Notes: generated by a model not told the origin, from the letters alone. A stretch of 25,110 nucleotides of DNA from Salinisphaera sp. UBA6602 (GCA_002433465.1 DJIE01000157.1:1-25110), one strand, 5' to 3'. Counted from the first letter of the stretch, positions 1 to 9,545 are shown. Translations and numbers: made by a program.

Positions 1-1
1 G

Positions 2-933
2 GCCGAGCGCATGGGCTTGTGGAACCGCATGGCCCCATGGCTGGCCTGGCTGCCGCTGCTGTTCGGTATTGCGCTCGCGCTCTGGCTCAACCGCCGGTTC
101 GTGCGTGAATTCCTGCGTCCGCTCGAACGGCTGGTGGCGGGCACCGGCGAAATTGCCCAGGGGCGGCTGGATTATCGGCTGCGTCCACAGGGGGTGGCCG
201 AGGTTCGGCATCTGGCCGACACGCTCAATGCCATGGCGGCCGAGCTCGACCACAAGCGCCAGGCGCTGGTCGAGCGCGAGCGCGAAGCGGCGCTCGGCGC
301 GCTCGTACCCGTTATTGCCCACAATATCCGCAACCCGCTGGCCGGTATTCGTGCCAACGCGCAGATGCTGGATCGCCAGGCCACGGCCGACGAGATCGAG
401 GAAACCGGCGCCGACATCATGGACGCGGCCGACCGCCTGGAACGCTGGCTCGGCGCGCTACTGTCCTATCTGCATCCGCTCGATCTCGAGCGTAGGCCGT
501 GCCAGCTGGATACCATCGTCGACGGTGCGATTGCCGCTCTCGGCGGTCGACTGGCCGCTGCCGATATCGCGCTGGAGCGCGAGCGTGCGCCGGTCGCGGT
601 GAACGCCGACGCGCCGCTGCTGGAACAGGCGCTGCACGGCCTGCTGGCGAATGCGCTCGAAGCATCGCCGCCGCAGTCGCGCATCGTGGTGGCCACGGCG
701 GTCACCGACGACGGCGCAGCACAGCTGGATATCGTGGATGCCGGCCCGGGCATGGCCCTAGTGCCCGACCTGCGTTCGAGCGCGCCGTTACCCACCACCA
801 AGCGCCGTGGCACCGGTCTGGGTATTCCCTTCGCCTACAAGGTCATCCAGGCCCATGGCGGTATGCTGGAATACCTCTCGGCGCCGGGTGGTGGCACGCG
901 CGTGCGTGTGAATTTGCCTGCGAGTAAAGCCTG

Positions 934-934
<1 letters not shown>
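2..934 (+). CDS. Sensor histidine kinase, 5' end outside window
   Basis: Membrane sensor kinase that would phosphorylate the NtrC-type regulator encoded immediately downstream. The frame is open to the window edge (codons GCC GAG CGC precede the first ATG at 11), so the sensor domain and upstream membrane segment are probably missing. Visible in order are one hydrophobic segment (about residues 8-26 from that ATG), a HAMP-like linker, a HisKA region with the H-box IAHNIRNPLAGI, and an HATPase_c domain. The ATPase domain has an N-box (LLANALEAS), a G1 box (DAGPGM) and a G2 box (GTGLGIPFAYKVIQAHGG). Its TGA stop shares one base with the downstream ATG (TGATG), which indicates translational coupling. 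The family assignment is firm. The stimulus is unknown because the sensing domain is not in view. Confidence 0.9.
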
Positions 935-2307
<1,373 letters not shown>

Positions 2308-2316
2308 AGCGATGCC

Positions 2317-2976
2317 TCAGCCATGCGCGGTGTCGAGCTGTTGTTCCAGCCAGTGCTGCAACCTGTGGCGCGCGCGGCGTCGGGTCATGCGCTTGGTGCT
2401 GATGGCGACCGGGCTCATCAGCTGGTTGTCGTCGCCGCGCACCAGGAACTTGCGTTGCGCGCCGATCACGCCGCCTTCCGGGCCGTAGCTTGCGATCACG
2501 GTGACCTTGAAGTTGCGCACCGACAGACTGCGCAGCGGCTGGCTTTCGTCGGCGCTCAAGTCTTTGTGCCGTTTCGCGGTCTGGCGCAGCAGCGAACGAA
2601 AGGTCCCCAGGTTCATCTGCTCGCCTACGCGCAGCGGCCCCTGGCGGGTGACTTCGCGCGGATGGTTCTCGCTATCGCGCGGCTGGGCTTCGTCGAAGTC
2701 GGTGATGGCCTCGGTGTATTCGTTTTCCTGCGTGTTGTGCCGTGCACGGATCGTCATCGTGATGCTGTGGATATAGATCGGCTCCTGACTCATGTTGCTG
2801 ATCAGGCAAACCGAATCCACCTGCTGGCCCCAGCCCTGGTTGATCAGGATGCGCGCCTGGCGTTGCCGCCGAAAGCCCGAATAAAGCAGATGCGCATAGA
2901 AAAGCCATACCGCCAGCGTGCCGACGCTGGCAAAGAAGGACAGGGCCTGGGCGTTGTTATTGATCCATTCCCACAT
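2317..2976 (-). CDS. Membrane-anchored protein of unknown function (paralogue A)
   Basis: A 219-residue protein whose family I do not recognise. It has one N-terminal hydrophobic segment (about residues 10-32), then a basic stretch (FRRQRQAR) and a soluble domain rich in beta-type sequence, ending in an arginine-rich tail. This suggests a single-pass inner-membrane anchor with most of the chain in the cytoplasm. It is homologous to the next gene on the same strand: both share MW-(E/Q)-x-I-x-(N/D)-NA-x-AL at the start, (I/L)-x-(I/T)-x-QG followed by L-(I/L)-SNM, and a C-terminal VIGA/MIGA region followed by (R/K)F-(L/F)-V. It converges on the NtrC-type gene with only nine bases between the stop codons. 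No strong ribosome-binding site is visible before its ATG. Confidence 0.75.
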   Translation of the reverse strand: MWEWINNNAQALSFFASVGTLAVWLFYAHLLYSGFRRQRQARILINQGWGQQVDSVCLISNMSQEPIYIHSITMTIRARHNTQENEYTEAITDFDEAQPRDSENHPREVTRQGPLRVGEQMNLGTFRSLLRQTAKRHKDLSADESQPLRSLSVRNFKVTVIASYGPEGGVIGAQRKFLVRGDDNQLMSPVAISTKRMTRRRARHRLQHWLEQQLDTAHG

Positions 2977-3051
2977 GGTCGCGTCGGATGTTGCCGGGTG
3001 GTGGTTGCCGGGCGTGGATGCAGCCGGCGGCGTGTTGCGGATCGCCGGTGG

Positions 3052-3699
3052 TCAGGTCGGGGGCTCTGCGCCGCGGTTTTCGGTCATGGTCTGTAAGCGC
3101 TGGCGCAGCAAGCGCACATCGCGGCGCGATGTGCGCAGGCGGGTGCCCTTCGGGTCGGGCCGTATCTGGCCGTTGTCTGAATCCACGAAGAACCGGTGGG
3201 CGGCGCCGATCATCTGTTCGTATGGCCCGGCGGTGATCACCGCCGTAATCGAGAACGACTCGAGCCGTTGCCAGAGTTCGGCGTCATCGTCGGCTTGGAG
3301 CAGGCCGGCCTTGCGCGCCGCCTCGGCCACCAGCCATCGAAACGGCCCGAGTACCAGTTGCTGGCTCGACCCCACCGGGCCCTGGCCGATGTCCTCGGCG
3401 CTGTAGCTTCGCGGCTGTGCCTGCCATTCCTTTTCCACCGGCGCGGTGTGGTGACCGCCGTCGCTTTCATGAAGATCGACGAACACGCCGCGCAGGAAAA
3501 CGAACTCCTTGCCCATATTGCTCAACAGGCAGGTCGAATCCAGGCCGCTGCCGTTGCCCTGGGTGATGAACAGCCGTGTCTTCTGCTGGCGGCTCTGGTT
3601 CGCGGACAGAATCTGGCCGTAGACCGTCCATACGATCAGGGTGGCCGCCGTAGCGATCACGGTCAGTGCGGCGGCATTGTCACTGATGAGTTGCCACAT
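3052..3699 (-). CDS. Membrane-anchored protein of unknown function (paralogue B)
   Basis: About 215 residues, with one N-terminal membrane segment (roughly residues 10-30) and a soluble remainder. I do not recognise a named family. The ATG at 3699 is preferred over a longer reading from 3732. GGAG lies seven bases upstream, and the resulting start (MWQLISDNAAAL) aligns exactly with the start of paralogue A (MWEWINNNAQAL). The two genes are tandem on the minus strand with a 75-bp gap, so this gene is transcribed first and both are probably co-expressed. Shared features include the SNM motif after the anchor and the arginine-rich C-terminus. The pair probably arose by tandem duplication followed by strong divergence. 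Confidence 0.75.
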   Translation of the reverse strand: MWQLISDNAAALTVIATAATLIVWTVYGQILSANQSRQQKTRLFITQGNGSGLDSTCLLSNMGKEFVFLRGVFVDLHESDGGHHTAPVEKEWQAQPRSYSAEDIGQGPVGSSQQLVLGPFRWLVAEAARKAGLLQADDDAELWQRLESFSITAVITAGPYEQMIGAAHRFFVDSDNGQIRPDPKGTRLRTSRRDVRLLRQRLQTMTENRGAEPPT

Positions 3700-3819
3700 C
3701 GCAGCGCTCCGTGGCGCTAAATGGATGCGCAATATAGGCCGCGCAAACCAGGGCGGTATATCGTGACGATCCGGTGGGCAAATGTACGGGTAGCGTAGCG
3801 CCAGGGCGCGGTGCTAATC

Positions 3820-3848
3820 GCCCGGCCGGCTCGAAAAACCGGCCGGGC
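3820..3848 (-). terminator. Hairpin downstream of the FixJ-type gene
   Basis: A perfect 10-bp inverted repeat, GCCCGGCCGG and CCGGCCGGGC, separated by a nine-base loop containing an A-run. It lies 28 bp past the stop of the FixJ-type regulator and upstream of the paralogue pair. No clear U-tract follows on either strand, so it could be an imperfect intrinsic terminator or simply a strong mRNA 3' hairpin. Confidence 0.5.
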
Positions 3849-3876
3849 ATGGCATGGTGCGTCGCGGTGGCCAGCG

Positions 3877-4539
3877 CTATGGCCGGCAGCCCCGCGCGCC
3901 ATCCGCGTGGGCGGCGTCCGGCGGTTGCGGCCGGTCGCCGGGCTGGGCCAGACAAACGATCTTGGTCAGCGTGGCCACCGAGGCGATATCCAGCTTGGCC
4001 ATGATGTTGGCGCGGTGGCTCTCGGCCGTGCGCTTGCTGATGCCGAGCGTGACCGCCACCTGACGTGTGGTCAGGCCGTCGGCCAGTGCCCCCGCGATTT
4101 CGGCCTCTCTCGGGGTGAGCCGTTCGAGCTGGCGGGCATAGGCCTGACCGGCCTCGTGCTGCCCACGTTGGCGTGTGCCCCGGCGCAGGCAGCATTCGAT
4201 TTCGGCGAGCAGCTGCTCGGCACGCGCGGGTTTGGTCAGAAACCCGGAGGCACCGAGCTGCATGGCCTCGACCGCTAGTCGGATCGTGGCATAGCCGGTG
4301 ATGAACACCGTCCTGACACCCAGCCCCGCGGCGCTGATCTTGCGCTGCAGTTGCAGGCCGTCCATGCCGGGCAGGCGCATATCCACGAGCGCACAGCCCG
4401 CGTCGATGCGCGGCGCGTGGCTCAAGAATCGTTCCGCGCTACGAAAGCAGCGCACCGCGTAGCCGGCATCGCTGGCCAGGCATTTCAGGGATTCGCGTAT
4501 CGCGTCGTCATCTTCTACGACATAAATGGTCTCTTTCAC
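3877..4539 (-). CDS. FixJ/NarL-type response regulator with LuxR helix-turn-helix
   Basis: A cytoplasmic DNA-binding response regulator. The receiver domain (about residues 1-120) carries acidic D10-D12, phospho-acceptor D53 in ALVDMRLPGMDG, the switch threonine in FITGYA and the lysine in FLTKP. The C-terminal LuxR/FixJ helix-turn-helix is clear (LTPREAEIAGALADGLTTRQVAVTLGIS overall, with the recognition helix near KRTAESHRANIMAKL). The start is a GTG at 4539, supported by GGAG seven bases upstream. A short proline- and arginine-containing tail follows the DNA-binding domain. No cognate kinase gene lies next to it, so it is an orphan within this window. The kinase encoded at the left edge already has its own partner. 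Targets are unknown. Confidence 0.9.
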   Translation of the reverse strand: MKETIYVVEDDDAIRESLKCLASDAGYAVRCFRSAERFLSHAPRIDAGCALVDMRLPGMDGLQLQRKISAAGLGVRTVFITGYATIRLAVEAMQLGASGFLTKPARAEQLLAEIECCLRRGTRQRGQHEAGQAYARQLERLTPREAEIAGALADGLTTRQVAVTLGISKRTAESHRANIMAKLDIASVATLTKIVCLAQPGDRPQPPDAAHADGARGCRP

Positions 4540-4955
4540 TTATTTGCTCCTGGGCGATTCTTGCGTTTTGCGTTATTGACGGGAGCCCAGGCCTTGTATG
4601 AGCAGGCGTGCCTTGACCTGCAAGGGGCGCATGCCCCGGTCCGTTGGATTGCGATGAATGATGAAACGGCAGCGGCTGTCCGGACATACAGCCATGCCGT
4701 GACCCGTCTATCTACGACCGTTCGCCAGCATTTCAAGAGTTCATTTATCGCGCCCGATCGCAGGAAGCGCTCGGCGCAGCAGGCGCTACAGCGCAACGAC
4801 GAACAGGCCGAGCTAGAAACGCGAAATGCGCCGAAGCCCGCGATACCGCGTCGGCACGAGCCTTGCGGGCGCGGCCCGCTGACGCAGGGGTGAGGGCGGC
4901 GGGTGCGGTGCGATATATTTGTATCATCCAGCCATTATGTTGAAGTCTGTCCCCG
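4540..4955. other. 416-bp intergenic spacer between divergent genes
   Basis: This spacer separates the FixJ-type gene (minus strand) from the MDR oxidoreductase (plus strand). I see no convincing coding region; the short minus-strand ORF ending at 4536 has no recognisable features. A weak minus-strand promoter candidate is TTGAAA (4731-4736) with TAGATA (4709-4714) and a 16-bp spacer. A perfect tandem heptamer, TTGCGTT twice at 4561-4574, lies 21 to 35 bases upstream of the FixJ-type start codon. An AT-richer patch at 4911-4940 precedes the oxidoreductase and may hold its promoter. Confidence 0.4.
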
Positions 4956-5900
4956 ATGAACGTCGTTGCCTTTGAAGAGTTCGGCCCCGCGCATAATCTC
5001 GTGCTGGCCGAACGCCCCATGCCTGTCTGTGCGCCGGACGAGGTGCTGATCAAGACTGCTGCCGTGAGCGTGAACCCGGTGGATGTCAAAACCCGCCAGG
5101 GCGAAGCGCTGGCCTCCCAGCTTGACCACGCGCTGCCGCTGATCCTGGGCTGGGACGTGGCCGGCGAGGTCGTGGCCGTCGGCGATAACGTCAAGCACCT
5201 GAACGAAGGCGATGCCGTATTCGGCATGATTCGCTTTCCCCTGCCGCCCAATGGCTATGCGCAGTACGTCACTGCGCCGGCGGACGAACTCGCTGTCATT
5301 CCGGCCGGTGTGTCCTGGGAGGCCGCCGCGGCGAGCACGCTGGCTGCACTCACCGCCTGGCAGGCGTTCACCCATTTCGGCGAGCTCAAGGCCGGCGATC
5401 GGGTGCTGATTCATGCCGCCAGCGGCGGGGTGGGGCATTTCGCGGTGCAGATGGCCAAGCACATCGGCGCGTACGTCATCGCCACCTCGTCGGCGAAAAA
5501 CAAGGCATTCGTCGAATCGCTGGGGGCCGACGAACATATCGACTACAAGGCGGAACGTTTCGAAGACGTAACCGGCGATATCGATTTCTGTCTGGAAACC
5601 CAGGGCGGCGCCCAGTTCCAGCGTTCGGTGAGCGTCATGCGCGATGGCGGCACGATCATCAATCTGCCGTCCGGGCTGGTCGAAAGCGATCGCGAGGCCG
5701 CCGAGGCCAAGGGGCTGGTCGTGAACTATTTCATGCATGTGTTCCCCAGCGGCGAGCACATGCACGAGATCGCTGCGATGCTGGGCGAGGGTACGCTGGT
5801 GCCGCATATTTCCGAACGCTATGCGCTCGAAGACACGGCCGCCGCCCACGAACATATCGAAAGCGGGCGTACCGTCGGCAAGGTGGTGATTACGCTGTAA
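4956..5900 (+). CDS. NADP-dependent quinone oxidoreductase-like MDR protein
   Basis: A 314-residue medium-chain dehydrogenase/reductase of the zinc-free quinone oxidoreductase (zeta-crystallin) type. Such enzymes reduce quinones or activated enones with NADPH. The N-terminal GroES-like domain has the family pattern VSVNPVDVKTRQG followed by LGWDVAGEVVAVG. The Rossmann domain carries HAASGGVGHFAVQMAK, the AASGGVG nucleotide-binding loop of this family. The structural and catalytic zinc cysteines of alcohol dehydrogenases are absent, as expected. The substrate cannot be deduced. It is followed 87 bp downstream by a LysR gene on the same strand. The ATG has only a weak ribosome-binding site, but the N-terminus fits the family. 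Confidence 0.88.
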   Translation: MNVVAFEEFGPAHNLVLAERPMPVCAPDEVLIKTAAVSVNPVDVKTRQGEALASQLDHALPLILGWDVAGEVVAVGDNVKHLNEGDAVFGMIRFPLPPNGYAQYVTAPADELAVIPAGVSWEAAAASTLAALTAWQAFTHFGELKAGDRVLIHAASGGVGHFAVQMAKHIGAYVIATSSAKNKAFVESLGADEHIDYKAERFEDVTGDIDFCLETQGGAQFQRSVSVMRDGGTIINLPSGLVESDREAAEAKGLVVNYFMHVFPSGEHMHEIAAMLGEGTLVPHISERYALEDTAAAHEHIESGRTVGKVVITL

Positions 5901-5987
5901 CGCATCCGTGGCCGATCCGTGGCGACCGTATCGCGCTCGATCGGACGCGCCCCCGCGCGTGTAGGCTGATGCGTTCGAGGCCGGTGC

Positions 5988-6887
5988 GTGGATAGTGGGA
6001 TGATCGAATTACGTCAGCTGCGCCAGTTCGTGGCGGTGGCCGAAGAGCTGCATTTTCATCGCGCGGCGAGGCGGCTGAACATGTCCCAGCCGCCGTTGAG
6101 CGCGGCTATCAAACGCATCGAGGACGAGGTCGGCGAAGCGCTCGTCGTACGCGGCCAGCGCGAAAACCTCCTGACCGCGGCCGGTGCGGCATTTGCCGAA
6201 CAGGCACGACAAACGCTGGCCGCGGCGGAGCGCTGCGTGCCGGCGGCCCGCGCGGCCGCAGCCGGTCAGACCGGGCGGCTGCGTATCGGCTATGTCGGCA
6301 GTGCGATGTACGGGCGTCTGCCGGCTGCGGTACGGGCATTTCGGCGTGCCTGGCCGCAGGTGCGGGTGGACCTGATCGAAGAAACCACTGCCGGCCAGAT
6401 TCGAGCCCTGCACGAGCAGGCCCTGGACCTGGCCGTGGTACTGCCGCCGCTGGCCGATGACCGCCACCTCATACTGCAAGCCTTCGATCGCGACCGGCTG
6501 GCCATCGCGGTGCCGGCGGAACATCCGCTGGCAGGCAAAGCCGATCTTTCGGTCGCCGACCTCGCCACCGAGGCGTTCGTATTCTGGCCCGGGCATGAAG
6601 GCCGCGGCTTTTTTCGGCGTGCCTTCGATCTGTGTCATGCGGCCGGTTTCGAGCCGGACATCGTCCAGGAAGCCCGCCAGATTCACGGCGTGATCGCGCT
6701 GGTCGCGGCCGAAGCCGGCGTGGCCATCGTGCCGGCGAGCATGGCCTCGGTACGCAGCAACGAAGTGCATTACCGCGTTCTCGACGGCGATCCGGCGGCC
6801 GTGTTCGAGCTGGCCGTGGCCCGGCGTGGCGACTGCGATTCGCCGGTGGTGAGCAACTTCCTGCACGGCGTGCAACAGCCGCGCTGA
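5988..6887 (+). CDS. LysR-family transcriptional regulator
   Basis: A 299-residue regulator of normal LysR length. The N-terminal winged helix-turn-helix is typical (LRQLRQFVAVAEELHFHRAARRLNMSQPPLSAAIKRIE in outline), followed by a periplasmic-binding-protein-like effector domain (LRIGYVGSAMYGRLP onward). The start is ambiguous. GTG at 5988 has GAGG seven bases upstream, while an in-frame ATG at 6000 gives the more conventional N-terminus MIELRQL but has only a poorly spaced GGGA. The gene points the same way as its neighbours, and the following SDR begins 96 bp after its stop. The MDR and SDR genes are candidate targets by proximity only. Confidence 0.92.
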   Translation: MDSGMIELRQLRQFVAVAEELHFHRAARRLNMSQPPLSAAIKRIEDEVGEALVVRGQRENLLTAAGAAFAEQARQTLAAAERCVPAARAAAAGQTGRLRIGYVGSAMYGRLPAAVRAFRRAWPQVRVDLIEETTAGQIRALHEQALDLAVVLPPLADDRHLILQAFDRDRLAIAVPAEHPLAGKADLSVADLATEAFVFWPGHEGRGFFRRAFDLCHAAGFEPDIVQEARQIHGVIALVAAEAGVAIVPASMASVRSNEVHYRVLDGDPAAVFELAVARRGDCDSPVVSNFLHGVQQPR

Positions 6888-6983
6888 TACGTGCGAAGTA
6901 TCGCCGAGCCGCCTCAAAGGTATTAGCCGGCGGCGCGGGCGGTGCCTAATCTTGCCGGCTCATTTTTCGCCCACGAGAGCCCC

Positions 6984-7856
6984 ATGCTTGATTTCAATAA
7001 ACGTATCGCCCTGATCACCGGCGCCGGGCGCGGTATCGGCCTGGCCTATGCCCGGGCGCTGGCGGCCCGCGGCGCCCACGTGGTGGTACACGACGGCGGC
7101 ACCCGCAACGACGGCAGCGGCCGCGACGACACGGTGGCCGAACACGCCGCCGAAGATATTCGCCAGGCGGGGTATTCGGCCGAGGCCGCCAGCGACGACA
7201 TCGAAACCCGCGCCGGCTGTCGGCAGCTGGTCGAACGTATCGTCGCCGAGCACGGGGGGCTGGATATCCTGATCCACAATGCCGGCTGGGTGGGCTACGA
7301 GGCCATAGACGCGCTTACGCCGGCTTTTCTCGAGCGGGCCATGGCTATTCATCTGAACGCGCCCGCCTGGCTTGCCCAGGCAGCCTGGCCGGCGATGGTC
7401 GAACAGGGGTATGGCCGTATTCTGCTTACCACCTCCGACCGTGCGCTTTATCCCCAGTATGCCCAGCCGGGTCTTGCGGCCTATGCGGCCACGAAGATGG
7501 CGGCGGTCGGCCTGATGAATGCGCTGGCACTGGAGGGCGCGGCGCACGATATTCGCGTGAACGCGATTTCGCCGGTCGCCAAGACCCGTATGTGGGGCGT
7601 GACCGAGCAGCCGACCGAGCTCACCCCGGACAGCGTCGCCCCCGGCGCGGTGTTTCTGGTCAGCGAGGCCTGTGGCGACAGCGGCTGGGTTCTGCGTGCC
7701 AGCAACGGCCAGTTCCATGCCGTGCGCGCCCAGGAGGCCGCGGGCGTCGACTACCCCCGCGATATCCGCGGGGTGGCCGCCGATAGCGCCGAAAGTCTCG
7801 CAGCACGCTGGGCCGAGGTGGCGCCCCTGTGCGCGGAATATCGCGCGACCGGCTGA
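6984..7856 (+). CDS. Short-chain dehydrogenase/reductase (SDR)
   Basis: A 290-residue NAD(P)-dependent oxidoreductase. Classical SDR features are all present: the cofactor loop TGAGRGIG (12-19), NAG at 99-101, Asn125, Ser151, Tyr167 and Lys171 in YAATK. The acidic-rich insert after the second strand (DGGTRNDGSGRDD) resembles the dehydrogenase domain of multifunctional (3R)-hydroxyacyl-CoA dehydrogenases. An acyl-CoA-type substrate is therefore possible but not shown. The ATG at 6984 is chosen over an upstream GTG at 6942 because it has a purine-rich GAGAG just upstream and places the Rossmann fold at the normal distance from the start. It lies downstream of the LysR gene. Confidence 0.9.
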   Translation: MLDFNKRIALITGAGRGIGLAYARALAARGAHVVVHDGGTRNDGSGRDDTVAEHAAEDIRQAGYSAEAASDDIETRAGCRQLVERIVAEHGGLDILIHNAGWVGYEAIDALTPAFLERAMAIHLNAPAWLAQAAWPAMVEQGYGRILLTTSDRALYPQYAQPGLAAYAATKMAAVGLMNALALEGAAHDIRVNAISPVAKTRMWGVTEQPTELTPDSVAPGAVFLVSEACGDSGWVLRASNGQFHAVRAQEAAGVDYPRDIRGVAADSAESLAARWAEVAPLCAEYRATG

Positions 7857-7876
7857 GCCGCGTCGGCGGACGGGTT

Positions 7877-7921
7877 TTGCGGGGCGATACCTAATTCCAA
7901 TACAATGGAAATCCGCTCCAT
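7877..7921 (+). promoter_or_regulatory. Candidate azl promoter and phased operator
   Basis: A likely -10 element TACAAT (7901-7906) has a weak -35 TTGCGG (7877-7882) with an 18-bp spacer. Three pentameric half-sites overlap or flank the -10 at exact 11-bp steps: TTCCA (7895-7899), TGGAA (7906-7910) and TCCAT (7917-7921), alternating in orientation. This looks like an autoregulatory operator for the XRE-cupin protein encoded just downstream. The sites are visible; their function is inferred. Confidence 0.5.
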
Positions 7922-7935
7922 GGCCATTCTCAACG

Positions 7936-8478
7936 ATGGATAGCGCCACCCCGCAGGATTTGCACCGTGCGTTCGCAGAGCGTATCAAGTCGTTTCGCAC
8001 CGCCCGCGGCATCACCCTGGTCGGCCTGTCGGCGCTGACCGGTATCGGCAAGTCCACGCTGTCGAATCTGGAGCGCGGCCAGGGCAACCCCACCATCGAG
8101 ACGATATGGCAGCTCGCCCAGGTGCTGGACGTCGGCTACGGGGAGCTGGTGGGGCATGCCGCGCCGCAGGCGTCGGTGGCCGCCGGGGTTTCGGTGGCGC
8201 TCGTCGATCGCGAAGACGCCGAGCGCAGGATCGAGACGTTTCGCATGCGCTTCGAAGCCGGCGCCTGTCGGCCGGCCGATGCCCATGCCGCCGGCGTGCG
8301 CGAGCACGTGTTGGTGCTGCGGGGCAGCCTGACGGTGGCCACGCCGGCCGGTCGGGCGCTGCTGCGGGCGGGCGATGCCTGGACATTCGCGGCCGATCAA
8401 ACCCATCGCTACGAAGCGGGCAGCGCCGGCGCGGCCGCACTCGTATCGGTCGTCTATCCCAGCGTGCGGCCAGCATGA
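7936..8478 (+). CDS. XRE-family regulator with C-terminal cupin domain
   Basis: A 180-residue transcription factor. An XRE/Cro-type helix-turn-helix occupies about residues 13-70 (core LVGLSALTGIGKSTLSNLER). A small cupin_2 barrel follows, recognisable from EHVLVLRGSLTV, then GDAWTFAADQTHRYEA. Proteins of this layout usually sense a small ligand through the cupin and repress adjacent metabolic or transport genes. The ATG at 7936 is chosen because it puts the helix-turn-helix at its normal position; the longer open frame upstream overlaps the SDR gene. The stop overlaps the azlC start by 4 bp, so it is translationally coupled to the azlCD exporter and is probably its local regulator. Confidence 0.9.
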   Translation: MDSATPQDLHRAFAERIKSFRTARGITLVGLSALTGIGKSTLSNLERGQGNPTIETIWQLAQVLDVGYGELVGHAAPQASVAAGVSVALVDREDAERRIETFRMRFEAGACRPADAHAAGVREHVLVLRGSLTVATPAGRALLRAGDAWTFAADQTHRYEAGSAGAAALVSVVYPSVRPA

Positions 8479-9170
8479 GCCGGCGGCGTGGTCTGCTGCG
8501 TGGCCTGCAGTCGGCGGGGCCGATCTGTCTGGGCTATATCCCGGTGGCCATCACCTTCGGCGCCGCGGCCACGAGCTTTGGCTATCCCGTCTATGTGCCG
8601 CTGCTGTTCTCGGCCGCGATCTTTGCCGGCGGCAGCCAGTTCATCCTGCTGGCCGCGCTGCACGACGCCACGCCCTGGCCGTATGTGGTGGCCCTGTGTG
8701 CGCTGGTCGATTCGCGGCATATCGTCTACGGCGCGTTTCTGCGCCGCATATTCCCGACGCGCCTTTCGGCGCGCTTACCCCTGGCCATGGGCCTGACCGA
8801 CGAGGTGTTCGCTACCGCGCTTACGCGGCGCGATGCCGCGCCGGGCCGGCAACTCACCGCCTGGCTCGCCGGTCTGGCCGCGGCGGCGTATGTATCCTGG
8901 GTCGCGGGTACGGCATTGGGGGCCGTATTGGGCGCGGTGCTCAGCCATGCGGCGCCGGCGCTCACCCAGGCGCTGGATTTTGCCTTGCCAGCGCTGTTTC
9001 TGGCCCTGGCGCTGGACAACCTCGACCGCGAGACGGCCGCGCCGCTATTGGCCGCTGCGGTGGCCGCGCTAGCTGCAATCTGGGTCGGCAATATCGTGCT
9101 GGCCCTGGCGGCCGGCGTGGCCGCCGCGACGGCTGTTGCGGTATGGCGTCGTCGCGCGGCGGCGGCATGA
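8475..9170 (+). CDS. azlC: AzlC family branched-chain amino acid exporter, large subunit
   Basis: A polytopic inner-membrane protein of 231 residues, the normal AzlC/YgaZ size. With AzlD it forms an exporter of branched-chain amino acids or their analogues. Family hallmarks include GPICLGYIPVAITFGAAA near the start, then FAGGSQF, and DSRHIVYGAFLRR. Five or more hydrophobic segments follow. The ATG at 8475 overlaps the stop of the XRE-cupin gene (ATGA), and its own stop overlaps the azlD start in the same way. The three genes therefore form a tightly coupled operon. Substrate specificity is inferred from the family and is not visible in the sequence. Confidence 0.93.
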   Translation: MSRRRGLLRGLQSAGPICLGYIPVAITFGAAATSFGYPVYVPLLFSAAIFAGGSQFILLAALHDATPWPYVVALCALVDSRHIVYGAFLRRIFPTRLSARLPLAMGLTDEVFATALTRRDAAPGRQLTAWLAGLAAAAYVSWVAGTALGAVLGAVLSHAAPALTQALDFALPALFLALALDNLDRETAAPLLAAAVAALAAIWVGNIVLALAAGVAAATAVAVWRRRAAAA

Positions 9171-9517
9171 ACGACGCGTCGCTGTTCATTGCTATCGCTG
9201 GCATGGCGGGGGTGACCGCGTTCAGTCGTGTTCTGCCGTTCTTGTTGTCGCCCCGCAGCCGGCTGCTCAAGCTGCTCGCGGGCGATCACCCGGCGATACG
9301 GATCGCAGGTCCGGCGTTGCTGGTGGCCCTGGCCGTGGCGAGCCTGGCCAGGCCGGTGATCGAAAGTCCGACGCGGCCGACGCTGCTGAGCTACGGCATC
9401 GGCGCGGTGGCGACCGCCCTGGTTCTACGCTGGCGCCAAAGCGTGGGCCTGGCCGTGGTGGCGGGAATCGTTGCCTTCGGGCTCGCCGGGCCGGCCACGC
9501 GCTGGCTTTTGTCCTAG
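9167..9517 (+). CDS. azlD: AzlD family branched-chain amino acid exporter, small subunit
   Basis: A 116-residue polytopic membrane protein with about four hydrophobic segments, matching AzlD/YgaH in size and in the motif AFSRVLPFLL near the N-terminus. It would pair with AzlC to form the export complex. Its ATG overlaps the azlC stop codon by 4 bp. It ends 28 bp before the converging ketoacyl-ACP synthase gene. Confidence 0.92.
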   Translation: MNDASLFIAIAGMAGVTAFSRVLPFLLSPRSRLLKLLAGDHPAIRIAGPALLVALAVASLARPVIESPTRPTLLSYGIGAVATALVLRWRQSVGLAVVAGIVAFGLAGPATRWLLS

Positions 9518-9520
9518 AGC

Positions 9521-9541
9521 CGCACGCGGCCCGGCCGTGCG
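9521..9541. terminator. Hairpin between convergent azlD and KAS III genes
   Basis: Arms CGCACG (9521-9526) and CGTGCG (9536-9541) enclose a GC-rich loop in the 28-bp gap between two converging genes. No U-tract is evident, so function as a bidirectional terminator is plausible but weakly supported. Confidence 0.4.
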
Positions 9542-9545
9542 TGAA

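Noticed and set aside
4536..4796. A cysteine-containing 86-residue minus-strand frame ending at the FixJ-type start
   Set aside because: No ribosome-binding site or recognisable fold. The 4-bp overlap with the GTG start is probably coincidental.
5977..6002. Choosing ATG 6000 as the only LysR start
   Set aside because: GTG 5988 has a better-spaced GAGG, so the longer start is kept with the ATG noted as an alternative.
6886..6902. GATAC/GTATC short dyad after the first full LysR gene
   Set aside because: Five-base arms are too short to call a terminator or operator with any confidence.
6960..8096. A 378-residue minus-strand open frame
   Set aside because: It is antisense to the SDR and the XRE-cupin gene and has no motif.
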